This document shows positions 18,248 to 28,125 of a DNA stretch of 64,000 nt, piece by piece. Each line of letters opens with the position of its first letter. The stretch's first letter is position 1. The notes under the pieces were generated by a model. The model made no database searches and was not told where the DNA came from. It saw only the letters and a program-made list of their open reading frames with translations. The position numbers and the translations under genes were made by a program. Source of the stretch: Pseudaquabacterium terrae (GTDB taxonomy: Bacteria; Pseudomonadota; Gammaproteobacteria; Burkholderiales; Burkholderiaceae_C); NCBI RefSeq assembly GCF_013266755.1, contig NZ_JABRWJ010000004.1:248001-312000 (forward strand). The letters are read 5' to 3'.

Positions 18248-19831
18248 ATGTCCGGTCCCACGGTGCGCGACGCCGTGCTCGCGCTGCTGCGCGCGCACGG
18301 CATCACGACGATCTTCGGCAATCCCGGCTCGACCGAGCTGCCGCTGGTGCGGAATTTCCCGCCCGACTTCCGCTATGTGCTCGGGCTGCAGGAGTCGGTC
18401 GTCGTCGGGATGGCCGATGGGTTCGCGCAGGCGACGCGCAACGCGGCCTTCGTCAACCTGCATTCGGCCGCCGGCGTCGGCCATGCGATGGGCAACCTGT
18501 TCACGGCGCACAAGAACCGCACGCCGCTCGTGGTCACCGCCGGCCAGCAGGCGCGCTCGATGCTGCCCTTCGAGCCCTTCCTGTACTCGGCGCAGGCCAC
18601 CGAGCTGCCCAAGCCCTACGTCAAGTGGAGCTGCGAGCCGGCGCGCGCCGAGGACGTGCCGCTGGCGCTCGAGCGCGGCTACCACGTCGCGATGCAGGAG
18701 CCGCGCGGGCCGGTGCTGGTGTCGATCCCGGCCGACGACTGGGACCGGCCGGCCGCGCCCGTCGTGGTACGCCGCGTCGCGCAGACGACGCGCCCCGATG
18801 CGGCGCTGCTCGCGCAGCTGGGTGCGGCGCTCGACGCGTGCACGCGGCCAGTCTTCGTGATCGGCGCGGCGGTCGACCGCGGCGGCGCGTGGGACCCGGT
18901 GGTCGCGTTGGCCGAGCGCCACCGGGCACGCGTCTTCGCGGCGCCGATGTCCGGGCGCTGCGGCTTTCCCGAGGACCATGCGCTGTTCGCCGGCTTCCTG
19001 CCGCCGCTGCGCGAGCGCATCGTCGAGCTGCTGGCGGGACACGACCTGGTGCTGTCGATCGGGGCACCGGTGTTCACCTACCACGTCGAAGGGTTCGGTC
19101 CGCACCTGCCCGAAGCTGCTTCGCTGTGGCTGCTGACCGAGGACCCGACGATCGCCGCCTGGGCGCCGGTGGGCACGGCGCTGGTCGGTGGCCTGCAGCC
19201 GGCGCTGGCCGAGCTGCTGGAGCGGCCCGCGCCGCCGCCTCGTGACGCGCCGCCGCTGCGCTCGGCTGCGCCGCACATCGCGCCGCCGCCGCCCGGCGAG
19301 CGCCTGTCGGTCGCCTTCGTGCTGCAGACGCTGGCCGCGCTGCGCGATCCCGCGAGCATCGTCGTCGAAGAGGCGCCGAGCGCGCGGACGGTGATGCAGC
19401 GCCACCTGCCGTTCACCTGCAGCGAGACCTTCTACACGATGTGCAGCGGCGGCCTCGGCTGGGGGCTGCCGGCGGCGGTCGGCATTGCGCTGGCGCGGCC
19501 GCAGGCCAAGGTCATCGCACTGATCGGCGACGGCTCGAGCCTGTACGCGATCCAGGCGCTGTGGAGCGCGGCGCAGTTGCAGCTGCCGATGACCTTCCTG
19601 ATCCTGAACAACGGGCGTTATGCCGCGCTGCAGGACTTCGCGCCGGTGTTCGGCTTCGCGCGCGACGAGCCGGTGCCCGGCACCGCGCTGCCGGACATCG
19701 ACTTCGTCGGCCTGGCCCGCGCGCAGGGCTGCGAAGCCCAACGCGTGAAAGACGCGGCCAGCCTGGCCGAGGTGCTGCGCGCGGCGCTGGCCGCACCGCG
19801 GCCGACGCTGATCGACATCGAAGTCGCCTGA
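18248..19831 (+). CDS. mdlC: Benzoylformate decarboxylase-like ThDP enzyme
   Basis: A 527-residue thiamine-diphosphate enzyme that most resembles benzoylformate decarboxylase, which converts benzoylformate to benzaldehyde and CO2 in mandelate breakdown. Residues aligned with the known active site are present: Ser28 in NPGSTELP, Glu49 in LGLQES, His72 in LHSAAGVGHAMG and His279 in TYHVEG. The ThDP-binding motif begins GDGSSLYAIQ and ends near LNNGRY. Length matches the family (about 528). The ATG at 18248 follows a GAAGGAGA ribosome binding site. A Bug-type binding protein follows 11 bases downstream. No mandelate dehydrogenase or benzaldehyde dehydrogenase is nearby, so the true 2-oxoacid substrate is uncertain. 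Confidence 0.85.
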   Translation: MSGPTVRDAVLALLRAHGITTIFGNPGSTELPLVRNFPPDFRYVLGLQESVVVGMADGFAQATRNAAFVNLHSAAGVGHAMGNLFTAHKNRTPLVVTAGQQARSMLPFEPFLYSAQATELPKPYVKWSCEPARAEDVPLALERGYHVAMQEPRGPVLVSIPADDWDRPAAPVVVRRVAQTTRPDAALLAQLGAALDACTRPVFVIGAAVDRGGAWDPVVALAERHRARVFAAPMSGRCGFPEDHALFAGFLPPLRERIVELLAGHDLVLSIGAPVFTYHVEGFGPHLPEAASLWLLTEDPTIAAWAPVGTALVGGLQPALAELLERPAPPPRDAPPLRSAAPHIAPPPPGERLSVAFVLQTLAALRDPASIVVEEAPSARTVMQRHLPFTCSETFYTMCSGGLGWGLPAAVGIALARPQAKVIALIGDGSSLYAIQALWSAAQLQLPMTFLILNNGRYAALQDFAPVFGFARDEPVPGTALPDIDFVGLARAQGCEAQRVKDAASLAEVLRAALAAPRPTLIDIEVA

Positions 19832-19842
19832 GGAGACACGCC

Positions 19843-20814
19843 ATGCGCCGCCATCCGACCCGCCGCGAGCTGCTGCTCGCCGCCACCGCCGCGTTCCCGG
19901 GCGTCGCCGCCGCGCAGGCCTGGCCGAGCAAGCCGCTGCGAGTCATCGTCAACTTCCCGCCCGGCGGCGCCGCCGACCAGATCGCACGTGTCATCGCGCA
20001 GCCGCTGCAGGAAGCGCTGGGCCAGCCGGTGGTGGTCGAGAACCGCGCCGGCTCGGGCGGCAACCTGGGCGGCGATGCGGTCGCCAAGGCCGCGCCCGAC
20101 GGCTACACGCTGCTGATGAGCTCGGGCGGCATGGTGTCGGTGAACCCGCACATCTATCCGAAGATGTCGTTCAACCCGGCGAAGGACCTGCAGCCGGTGG
20201 CCGCGGCGGCGCGCGTGCTGGTGTTCCTGGTCGTCAAGCCGGAGTACCCGGCGCGTGACGCGCGGGCTTTCCTCGCCGATCTGAAGCTTAATCCGGGCAA
20301 GCGCAGCTTCGGCTCGCCGGGCAACGGCAGCTCGCCGCACCTGGCGGCCGAGATGATGAAGTCGCAGGCGGGGGTGTTCGCGGTGCACGTGCCGTACCGC
20401 GGCGCGGCGCCGGCGCTGACCGACCTGCTCGGCGGGCAGCTCGACTTCCTGTTCGACCCCGGCATCGGATTGCCGCATGTCAAGGCCGGGCGCCTGCGTT
20501 TGCTGGCCGTCGGCAGCCTGAAGCGCTCGCCGCTGTTTCCCGACGTGCCGACACTCGACGAGGTCGGCCTGAAGGGCTTCGATGCCGACACGGTGTTCGG
20601 CTTCTACGCGCCCGCCGGCACGCCGGCCGAGGTGGTCGCGCGGCTGAACCAGGAGGTCAACCGCATCCTCGGCACGGCCGCGGTCAAGGAGCGCATCGCC
20701 GCCCTCGGCGGCGAGCCGGCGCCGATGACGCCGGCGCAGTTCCAGACCAAGGCGGCCGAGGATTCGTTGCGCTTCGGCGCCATCATCAGGGAACGCCGCA
20801 TCGTCGGCGACTGA
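19843..20814 (+). CDS. Bug-family periplasmic solute-binding protein (TctC-like)
   Basis: A 323-residue periplasmic binding protein of the Bordetella uptake gene family, which delivers carboxylates to tripartite tricarboxylate transporters or acts in sensing. The N-terminus MRRHPTRRELLLAATAAF has a twin-arginine-like basic region and a hydrophobic segment, with cleavage likely after VAAAQA. Family motifs NFPPGGAADQIAR, VVVENRAGSGGNLG and VPYRGAAPALTDLLGGQ are clear. An AGGAGA site precedes the ATG. It follows the decarboxylase by 11 bases and precedes the transporter-fused kinase by 121, so an operon sensing and using an aromatic oxoacid is plausible inference. No TctA/TctB membrane partners are in the window. 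Confidence 0.93.
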   Translation: MRRHPTRRELLLAATAAFPGVAAAQAWPSKPLRVIVNFPPGGAADQIARVIAQPLQEALGQPVVVENRAGSGGNLGGDAVAKAAPDGYTLLMSSGGMVSVNPHIYPKMSFNPAKDLQPVAAAARVLVFLVVKPEYPARDARAFLADLKLNPGKRSFGSPGNGSSPHLAAEMMKSQAGVFAVHVPYRGAAPALTDLLGGQLDFLFDPGIGLPHVKAGRLRLLAVGSLKRSPLFPDVPTLDEVGLKGFDADTVFGFYAPAGTPAEVVARLNQEVNRILGTAAVKERIAALGGEPAPMTPAQFQTKAAEDSLRFGAIIRERRIVGD

Positions 20815-20935
20815 CCTCCCGTAGCACGCACCCCCCGGCAAGCCCGGTGTTGCGCGGCCGCCGCCCGCGGCGCAGACTGCAACGGCCACGGCGCAGTGCG
20901 GCGCCGCCGGCGCCGTGCAACCGAGCTGGAGCCCC

Positions 20936-23900
20936 ATGGGCGGTGTCTTCGTGGCCGCGGTCGGCGCGGCTTACCTGTACCTGCTGTTCGCAGTCGCGCA
21001 TGCGATCGACCGGCCCGAGCGCCGTGCTGCCAGCGGCGGCGCCGGCGCCGCGTGGATCTACGCGTTGTCGATCGCCGTCTACTGCACCTCGTGGACCTTC
21101 TACGGCAGCGTCGGCCGCTCGGCGGCCGACGGCATCGGCTTCCTGCCGATCTACATCGGCCCGATCCTGGTCTTCGTCTTCGGCCAGCCGCTGCTGCGCA
21201 AGATCGTGCGCATCGCCAAGGCCCAGCACATCACGACGATCGCCGACTTCATCTCGGCACGCTACGGCAAGGACCAGGCGCTGGCCGGCATCGTCACGGT
21301 GATCGCGGTGATCGGCATCACGCCGTACATCTCGCTGCAGCTGAAGGCGGTGTCGTCGAGTTTCGAGATCCTGCGCCGCTATCCGTCGGTCGCAGCGCCG
21401 CCGGCGCTGGCGCAGACGCCGCTGCTCGAGGACACCGCGCTCTACGTCGCGCTGCTGATGGCCTTGTTCGTGATCGTCTTCGGCACGCGCCAGGTCGATG
21501 CCACCGAACAGCACCGCGGCATGGTCGGGGCGGTCGCGCTGGAGTCGCTGGTCAAGCTGCTGGCCTTCCTGGCGGTCGGGCTGTACGTCACGTTCGGCCT
21601 GTTCGGCGGCCTGGAGGAGCTGTTCACGCGCGCCGCCGCGAGCGAGCGGCTGGCGCCGCTGCTGGACTTCGGCGCGGCGCTCGGCAGCGGGCGCTTCTGG
21701 GCGCTCACCGGGCTCGCGGCGATGGCGATCATCTGCCTGCCGCGGCAGTTCCAGGTCACGGTGGTCGAGAACACCGACGAGCGCCACCTCGCGCGGGCGC
21801 GCTGGACCTTCCCGCTGTACCTGGTGCTGATCAACCTGTTCGTGCTGCCGATCGCACTCGCCGGGCTGCTGAGCTTCGAGCCCGGCCGCGTCAGCGCCGA
21901 TACCTTCGTGCTGACCCTGCCGATCGCCGGCGAGCAGCGCGTGCTGGCGCTGCTGGCCTTCATCGGCGGTCTGTCGGCGGCCACCGGGATGATCATCGTC
22001 GAGACCATCGCGCTGGCGACGATGATCTGCAACGACCTGGTGATGCCGCTGGCGCTGCGCGGCGCGGCGATGCGGGGCGCCGGCGACCTCGGGCCGCGCG
22101 TCAAGGCGATCCGCCGCGCGGCGATCGTCTTCGTGCTCCTGCTGGGTTACGCCTACGTGCGCGGCGTCGGCGACTCGTACGCGCTGGTCAGCATCGGTCT
22201 GGTGTCCTTCGCCGCCGCCGCGCAGTTCGCGCCGGCGCTGGTGATCGGGCTGTACTGGAAGGACGGCAAGCGCCAGGGCGCGCTGGCCGGCTTGGTCGCC
22301 GGGTTCGCAGTCTGGACCTACACCCTGCTGCTGCCATCGTTCGCGCGCTCGGGCTGGCTCGATGCCGGCTTCGTCCAGCAGGGCCTCTTCGGCCTGGCGT
22401 GGCTGAAACCGCAGGCGCTGTTCGGACTCGGCGGGCTCGACGAGATCAGCCACAGCCTGCTGTGGAGCATGGCCGCGAACGTCGGCGCCTACGTGCTGGT
22501 GTCGCTGCGCGCCGGCACCGACTTGGTCGAACGCGCGCAGGCGCAGGCCTTCGTCGATGTCTTCGCGCACGCCGCACCGGTGCTGCCGCGCAGCTGGTCG
22601 GCGCCGGTGACCGAAGGCGAGCTGATGACGCTGGCGAGCCGCTTCGTCGAAGCGCCGCGCGTGCAGCAGGCCTATGCCGGCTTTGCCGCGCAGCGCCGGC
22701 GCGCGGCCGATCCGGCGCAGCGCGCGGACGTCGAGACGGTGAACTTCAGCGAGCGGCTGCTGGCCGGCGCGATCGGCTCGGCGCTGGCGCGCGTGGTCGT
22801 CGCATCGGCGATTCGCGAGCGTCAGGCGAGCCTCGACGGCGTGATCCAGATGCTGTCCGAGGCCTCGCAGGCGATCCAGACCAATTGGGAGTTGTTGCGC
22901 GAGACGATCGAGAACGTCTCGCAGGGCATCAACATGTTCGATGCCGAGCTGCGGCTGGTGGTGTGGAACCAGCGCCTGCTCGAGCTGCTGGACCTGCCGC
23001 CGCGCTTCGGCGCCGTGGGCATCCGCTTCGAGGACATCATCCGCTTCAACGCCGAGCGCGGCGAGTACGGCACCGACGATGTCGAGGCTTACGTCGCCGA
23101 GCGCGTCGCGCTGATGCACCAGTCGCACGTGTTCGAGCGCGAGCGGCCGAACGGCACGGTGATCGAGGTCCACGGCAAGCCGCTGGCCAATGGCGGCTTC
23201 ATCTCGACGATCACCGACATCACCGAGCGCAAGCGCGCCGAGCAGGCGCTGCGCCGCGCCTACGACGAGCTGGAGCAGCGCGTCGAGGAGCGCACCGCCG
23301 AGCTGCGCGGCAGCCAGGCGCGCTTCCGCGACTTCGCCGAGTCGGCCTCCGACTGGTTCTGGGAAACCGATGCCGAGCTGAAGCTGACCTTCGTCTCCGA
23401 CCGCTACTACGAGGACACCGGCATGACGCCGGCGCAGGTGATGGGGCGCGACTTCTGGGCGCTGGCCCGCGCCGACGGCGACGGGCAGCGCACGCAGCCC
23501 TACCGCAGCGCGGTGCAGCAGCGGCGCGCCTTCCGCGGGCTCGAAGCCTCGGTGAAGAGCCGCGACGGCAGCACGCTGCACCTGCGCATCAGCGGCAAGC
23601 CGTTCAACGATGCCGACGGCTGCTTCGCCGGCTACCGCGGCACCACCGCCGACGTCACGCAGCTGGTGCGCGCGCAGGACGAGCTGCTGCACTCGGAACG
23701 CCTGGCCGCGCTGGGCTCGCTGGTGGCCGGCGTCGCGCACGAGATCAACACGCCGGTCGGCCTCGGGCTGACGGCGGCGACCTATCTCGAGGAGCAGGTG
23801 CGCCAGTTCGAGCAGCTGTATGCCGCCGGCCATGTGCGCCGCGGCGACGTCGACCAGCTGCTGCGCGCCGGCGCCGAGGCCAGCAGCTCGATCGCCAGCA

Positions 23901-24487
23901 ACCTGCGCCGCGCCGCCGAGCTGGTGCGCAGCTTCAAGCTCGTGGCGGTCGACCAGTCGAGCGAGCAGCGGCGCCGCTTCAACCTCGGCGCCTACCTGGA
24001 GGACGTGGTGCGCAGCCTGCAGCCGAAACTCAAGCGCACGCCCTTCCGCATCGAGGTGCGCTGCCCGCCGGACATCGAGCTGCTGAGCTATCCCGGCGCC
24101 TACTCGCAGGTGCTGACCAACCTGGTGATGAACTCGCTGATCCACGGCTTCGACGGCCGCAGCGCCGGCCGCATCGAGCTCGACGTGACGCAGGCGCCGG
24201 GGCAGGTCGTGCTGACCTACCGCGACGACGGCCAGGGCATGCCGGCGGAACACGTGCGGCGCATGTTCGACCCGTTCTTCACGACGCGGCGCGGCCAGGG
24301 CGGCAGCGGGCTCGGCCTGCACGTCGTGTACAACGTGATCACGCGGACACTGCATGGCCGCATCGAGGGCCACAGTGCACCGGGTGAAGGCGTCAGCTAC
24401 CGCATCGAGATTCCGATCGACATCACCGGCGACGACGTCGCGGCCGACCGGCCCGCGACGACCTCCGCCGCAGGAGCGAATCCATGA
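20936..24487 (+). CDS. Transporter-fused sensor histidine kinase (SLC5-PAS-PAS-HK)
   Basis: A 1183-residue kinase whose first 530 or so residues form a sodium/solute symporter-like (SLC5) domain with about 13 membrane helices, as in CrbS and CbrA. A linker (residues 600-650) leads to a PAS domain starting at GINMFDAELRL, a second PAS near residues 795-915 (DWFWETDAELKLTF), and a kinase core. The phosphoacceptor is His935 in VAHEINTPVG; the ATPase boxes include DDGQGMP and GSGLGLHVVYN. No receiver is attached. The ATG at 20936 has TGGAG upstream; a GTG at 20915 is possible. Its stop overlaps the response regulator start (ATGA). The ligand is unknown; carboxylates are a reasonable guess from the upstream genes. 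Confidence 0.9.
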   Translation: MGGVFVAAVGAAYLYLLFAVAHAIDRPERRAASGGAGAAWIYALSIAVYCTSWTFYGSVGRSAADGIGFLPIYIGPILVFVFGQPLLRKIVRIAKAQHITTIADFISARYGKDQALAGIVTVIAVIGITPYISLQLKAVSSSFEILRRYPSVAAPPALAQTPLLEDTALYVALLMALFVIVFGTRQVDATEQHRGMVGAVALESLVKLLAFLAVGLYVTFGLFGGLEELFTRAAASERLAPLLDFGAALGSGRFWALTGLAAMAIICLPRQFQVTVVENTDERHLARARWTFPLYLVLINLFVLPIALAGLLSFEPGRVSADTFVLTLPIAGEQRVLALLAFIGGLSAATGMIIVETIALATMICNDLVMPLALRGAAMRGAGDLGPRVKAIRRAAIVFVLLLGYAYVRGVGDSYALVSIGLVSFAAAAQFAPALVIGLYWKDGKRQGALAGLVAGFAVWTYTLLLPSFARSGWLDAGFVQQGLFGLAWLKPQALFGLGGLDEISHSLLWSMAANVGAYVLVSLRAGTDLVERAQAQAFVDVFAHAAPVLPRSWSAPVTEGELMTLASRFVEAPRVQQAYAGFAAQRRRAADPAQRADVETVNFSERLLAGAIGSALARVVVASAIRERQASLDGVIQMLSEASQAIQTNWELLRETIENVSQGINMFDAELRLVVWNQRLLELLDLPPRFGAVGIRFEDIIRFNAERGEYGTDDVEAYVAERVALMHQSHVFERERPNGTVIEVHGKPLANGGFISTITDITERKRAEQALRRAYDELEQRVEERTAELRGSQARFRDFAESASDWFWETDAELKLTFVSDRYYEDTGMTPAQVMGRDFWALARADGDGQRTQPYRSAVQQRRAFRGLEASVKSRDGSTLHLRISGKPFNDADGCFAGYRGTTADVTQLVRAQDELLHSERLAALGSLVAGVAHEINTPVGLGLTAATYLEEQVRQFEQLYAAGHVRRGDVDQLLRAGAEASSSIASNLRRAAELVRSFKLVAVDQSSEQRRRFNLGAYLEDVVRSLQPKLKRTPFRIEVRCPPDIELLSYPGAYSQVLTNLVMNSLIHGFDGRSAGRIELDVTQAPGQVVLTYRDDGQGMPAEHVRRMFDPFFTTRRGQGGSGLGLHVVYNVITRTLHGRIEGHSAPGEGVSYRIEIPIDITGDDVAADRPATTSAAGANP

Positions 24488-26085
24488 CCATCCGGCATGA
24501 ACCCACCGGCAGCATGCCGTTCGATGCGACGCAGCCCTTCGTGCCGCTGGACGATGTGCCGGAGCCGGCGCAGCACGGCGGCGCGACGCCGTGGAAGATC
24601 ATCATCGCCGACGACGACGACGCGGTGCACGGCATCTCGAAGATGGTGCTGCGCGACTTCCGCTTCGAGGGCCGTTACCTGCACTTCCTGAGCGCGCATT
24701 CGGGCGAGGCGACGCGCCGGCTGGTGGCCGAGCATCCGGATGCCGCGATCCTGCTGCTCGACGTCGTGATGGAGACCGAGAACGCCGGGCTCGACGTCGT
24801 GCGCCACGTGCGCGACGTGCTGCGCAATCCGTTCATCCGCATCATCCTGCGCACCGGCCAGCCGGGCCAGGCGCCGGAGAGCTGGGTCGTCGTCAACTAC
24901 GACATCAACGACTACAAGGAGAAGACCGAGCTGACGGCGCAGAAGCTGGTGACGACGGTGATCGCCGCGTTGCGCGCCTACCGCGACATCCAGGTCATCG
25001 AGCGCAGCCGGCGCGGGCTGGAGCAGATCATCGAGGCCTCGCGCAACCTGTTCGAGCCGCAGTCGCTGGCGCAGTTCTCGAAAGGCGTGCTGCAGCAGCT
25101 CACCGCCTTGCTGCACCTGGGCGCCGACAGCGTGCACCTGAAGTCCGCCGGCTTCGCGGCCGAGCGCGAGACCGACACCGAAAACGCCGAATTCCACATC
25201 CTCGCGGGCACCGGCGTCTACGAGTCCACCGTCGGCCGCCGCATGGCCGAGGCCGTGCCGGGCGCCGTCGTGCGGCGGCTGCTGCAGGCGCGCGACGCGC
25301 GCCAGACGCTGATCGATGCCAATGACTTCGTCGGTTATTTCCGCAGCTCGACGCTGACCGAGAACCTGGTCTACCTGCACACGCGCCGGCTGCTCAACGA
25401 CGTCGACGCCGACCTGCTGCAGCTGTTCGCCAGCAACGTCGGCATCGCCTTCGACAACGTGCACCTGAACGAGGAGCTGACGAACGCGCAGCTCGAGCTG
25501 GTCCACATGCTGTGCGAGCTGATCGAGGCGCGCTCGAGCGACACCGGCCGGCACGTCGTGCGCGTCGGCGAGTTCTCGTGCCGCCTCGGGCAGCTGATCG
25601 GGCTGCCCGAGCGCGAATGCCAGCTGCTGCGCCAGGCCGCGCCGATGCACGACCTGGGCAAGATCGCGATCCCCGACGCGATCCTGTGCCAGCCGGGCCG
25701 GCTCGATGCGGCGCAGTTCGAGGTCATCAAGACGCACACGACGATCGGCCACCGGCTGCTGGCGCGTTCACGGCGCCCCGCGATGCGCGCGGCCGCGCTG
25801 ATCGCGCAGCAGCACCACGAGAGCTGGGACGGCGGCGGTTATCCCGACGGCCGGCGCGGCGAGCAGATCCACCTGTACGGCCGCATCGTCGGCCTGGCCG
25901 ATACCTTCGACGCCCTGGCGAACAAGCGCGTGCACAAGGCGGCCTGGCCGATGCACCAGGTGATGGACTACGTGCAGGGGCAGAGCGGCGCGCGCTTCGA
26001 CCCGCGCCTGGTGCGCGTGCTGAACGAACACCTCGAGGACTTCGTCCGCATCCAGGAAGACCACCCCGACGCGGCGGCGGCGTAG
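24484..26085 (+). CDS. Response regulator with DUF3369 and HD-GYP domains
   Basis: A 533-residue regulator that should hydrolyse cyclic di-GMP when controlled by its partner kinase. The receiver occupies about residues 38-165, with acidic residues in IIADDDDAVHG, phosphoacceptor Asp93 in LLLDVVMETE and the lysine in YKEKTEL. A DUF3369 (GAF-like) segment fills residues 170-340. The C-terminal HD-GYP domain has HDLGKIAIP (His389, Asp390), HHESWDGGGYP at 444 and GLADTFDAL. It overlaps the kinase gene by four bases, a strong sign of a cognate pair. The ATG at 24484 is the overlapping start. Residues for catalysis all look intact. Confidence 0.95.
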   Translation: MTIRHEPTGSMPFDATQPFVPLDDVPEPAQHGGATPWKIIIADDDDAVHGISKMVLRDFRFEGRYLHFLSAHSGEATRRLVAEHPDAAILLLDVVMETENAGLDVVRHVRDVLRNPFIRIILRTGQPGQAPESWVVVNYDINDYKEKTELTAQKLVTTVIAALRAYRDIQVIERSRRGLEQIIEASRNLFEPQSLAQFSKGVLQQLTALLHLGADSVHLKSAGFAAERETDTENAEFHILAGTGVYESTVGRRMAEAVPGAVVRRLLQARDARQTLIDANDFVGYFRSSTLTENLVYLHTRRLLNDVDADLLQLFASNVGIAFDNVHLNEELTNAQLELVHMLCELIEARSSDTGRHVVRVGEFSCRLGQLIGLPERECQLLRQAAPMHDLGKIAIPDAILCQPGRLDAAQFEVIKTHTTIGHRLLARSRRPAMRAAALIAQQHHESWDGGGYPDGRRGEQIHLYGRIVGLADTFDALANKRVHKAAWPMHQVMDYVQGQSGARFDPRLVRVLNEHLEDFVRIQEDHPDAAAA

Positions 26086-26098
26086 TCTGAGGCGCCGC

Positions 26099-28102
26099 TC
26101 AGGCGGCCTTCACGCCCGGGTCGTGCTTCTTCAGCCAGTCGAAGAACTCGCCGTACCACAGCCGGCTGTTGCGCGGCTTCAGGATCCAGTGGTTCTCGTC
26201 CGGGAACCAGACCAGCCGCGCATCGACGCCGCGTGCCTTCAGCGTGTTGAAGTAGGCCAGGCCCTGCTGGTCCGGCACGCGGTAGTCGAGCGCGCCGTGC
26301 ATCACCAGCGTCGGCGTGGTCATCGCGCCGGCGAAGGCGTGCGGGCTCTGCGCGTTGATCTTGGCCATGTCCTGCCAGTACCAGGCGCCGAGTTCCTTGG
26401 CGTGCCAGGCCCAGGCGTCGTCGGCGAACATCGCCGTCCAGTCGAAGCAGCCGGCGTGGCAGACGTAGGCCGCGTAGCGCCCCGGCTTCACGTGGCCGTT
26501 CATCCACGCCACCATGTAGCCGCCGTAGCTGCCGCCGGTGGCGAAGACACGCTTCTTGTCGATGAAGCGCTTCTTCAGCAGCGCGTCGGTGGCCGCCTCG
26601 ATGTCCTGCAGCTCGAGCTCGCCCCAGCGGTGCGTGATGCTGTCGAGGAAGGCATAGCCGAAGCTCGACGAGCCGTGGTAGTTGACGACCGCGACCACGT
26701 AACCCTGCGCGGCGAAGGTCGGGTTGTTCCAGCGGTAGTGCCAGTTGTCGCCCATCGCCGTGTGCGGGCCGCCATGGATCACGTGCAGCAGCGGGTACTT
26801 CTTCTTCGCATCGAAGCCGGGCGGGTAGAACAGCCACACCTGCACCTTGTCGCCGAGCGCGCCGATGACCCACGTCTCCTCGTGCGTGCCGAGGTCGAGG
26901 CCGGCCAGCAGCGCATCGTTGAAGCGCTCGATGCGCCGCGGCGCAGCGCCCGGCAGGTGCGCGTGCATGCGCGACGGATGGTTCGCGGCATCGGCAATGC
27001 TGACCAGCGTGCCGGCCGCCTTGTCGAAGGCGGTGACCCAGCCGCCCTCGACGACGATCTCGGCGCGCTTGTCGGCGAGGTCGAAGCGCCACAGGTGGCG
27101 GCGTGCCTGCTGCTCGGTGCAGAACAGCAGTGCCAGGCCGTCCTCTTCCCACAGCAGCGGGCCGTGCACCTCGTGGTCCCATTCGGCGCTGATGATCTCG
27201 TGGCCTTCGCCGCGCGACCAGACCGCCAGCTGCCCCGGCATCGTGTGCTTGCGGCCCTGGTGGCTGGCGATGAACGCGATGCGCGTGCCGTCCGGGCTGT
27301 AGCGCGGCGCGTTGACGTCCCACTCGGGGTCCTGCACGATCGTCTGCACGCGGCCGCTGCGCAGGTCGACTTCGGCCAGCGCGAGGCGGCCGTCGGTGCG
27401 CTTCTCGGGCGCCGGGTCGTAGGCGAAGACCACGCGCCGGCCATCGGGCGAGATGTCGAAGCTCTGGCCATCGGGCTCGCCGCGCACCAGCTCGTAGGGC
27501 GTGCCCTCGAACAGGTCGCGCACGCGGCCGGTGGCCAGCTCCATCAGGTGCAGGTGGGCGACGCGGCCCATCGGCACGAAGTGGTCCCAGTAGCGGTAGT
27601 AGGCCTCGCTGGTGACGTAGGCCGTCTCCTTGCGTTCCTTGAAGTCCTTCAGCGCCTGCGCCTGGGCCTTGGCACCCTTCAGGCCCGGCCAGACCCAGGA
27701 GACGAAGACGATGCGCTCGCCGTCCGGGCACCACTTGAAGGTCTCGACGCCGGTGGCCACCTGGCCGATGCGGCGCGCCTCGCCGCCATCGGGGGCGATG
27801 ACGTAGAACTGCGCCTCCTCGTCCTTCTTGCCCTGCTGCTCGCGCCGCGCGGTGAAGCCGATGCGCTCGCCGTGCGGCGAGAAGCGCGGCTGGCCGTCCT
27901 TGTCGCCGCATTGCGTCAGCGCGCGCGGCGCGCCGCCCAGCGTCGACAGCAGCCACAGCGAGCTCGCGCCCTTGTTGTCCTCCATCGCGTAGCGGCTGAC
28001 GGCCACCACCGCCTGCGCGCCGTCGGGCGACAGGCTGGGCTGGCCCAGCCGCTCCATCTTCCACAGGTCTTCGACGTCGATCGGCTTCTTCTTGCGGGCC
28101 AT
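26099..28102 (-). CDS. S9-family prolyl oligopeptidase-like peptidase
   Basis: A 667-residue enzyme with an N-terminal beta-propeller (WD40-like PD40 repeats such as FSPHGERIGF and YSPDGTRIAF) over about residues 20-400 and a C-terminal alpha/beta hydrolase. The catalytic triad is readable: Ser in GGSYGGYMVAW near residue 525, Asp in HGALDYRVP and His in DENHWILKP. The pattern fits acylaminoacyl-peptidase or dipeptidyl aminopeptidases of the S9C type. No signal peptide is seen, so it is probably cytoplasmic. The ATG at 28102 has a CTGGAG site; a TTG at 28129 is the alternative. It is the last gene of the minus operon begun by MoxR. Confidence 0.92.
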   Translation of the reverse strand: MARKKKPIDVEDLWKMERLGQPSLSPDGAQAVVAVSRYAMEDNKGASSLWLLSTLGGAPRALTQCGDKDGQPRFSPHGERIGFTARREQQGKKDEEAQFYVIAPDGGEARRIGQVATGVETFKWCPDGERIVFVSWVWPGLKGAKAQAQALKDFKERKETAYVTSEAYYRYWDHFVPMGRVAHLHLMELATGRVRDLFEGTPYELVRGEPDGQSFDISPDGRRVVFAYDPAPEKRTDGRLALAEVDLRSGRVQTIVQDPEWDVNAPRYSPDGTRIAFIASHQGRKHTMPGQLAVWSRGEGHEIISAEWDHEVHGPLLWEEDGLALLFCTEQQARRHLWRFDLADKRAEIVVEGGWVTAFDKAAGTLVSIADAANHPSRMHAHLPGAAPRRIERFNDALLAGLDLGTHEETWVIGALGDKVQVWLFYPPGFDAKKKYPLLHVIHGGPHTAMGDNWHYRWNNPTFAAQGYVVAVVNYHGSSSFGYAFLDSITHRWGELELQDIEAATDALLKKRFIDKKRVFATGGSYGGYMVAWMNGHVKPGRYAAYVCHAGCFDWTAMFADDAWAWHAKELGAWYWQDMAKINAQSPHAFAGAMTTPTLVMHGALDYRVPDQQGLAYFNTLKARGVDARLVWFPDENHWILKPRNSRLWYGEFFDWLKKHDPGVKAA

Positions 28103-28125
28103 GCGGTCTCCAGGAATTCTTGTGG

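Noticed and set aside
16562-19741. 1059-codon minus-strand open frame across GGDEF, repeats and benzoylformate decarboxylase
   Set aside because: The translation has no recognisable domain, and the opposite strand carries well-supported genes.
20786-24373. 1195-codon minus-strand open frame opposite the transporter-kinase
   Set aside because: Antisense shadow of a clearly coding gene with intact kinase motifs.
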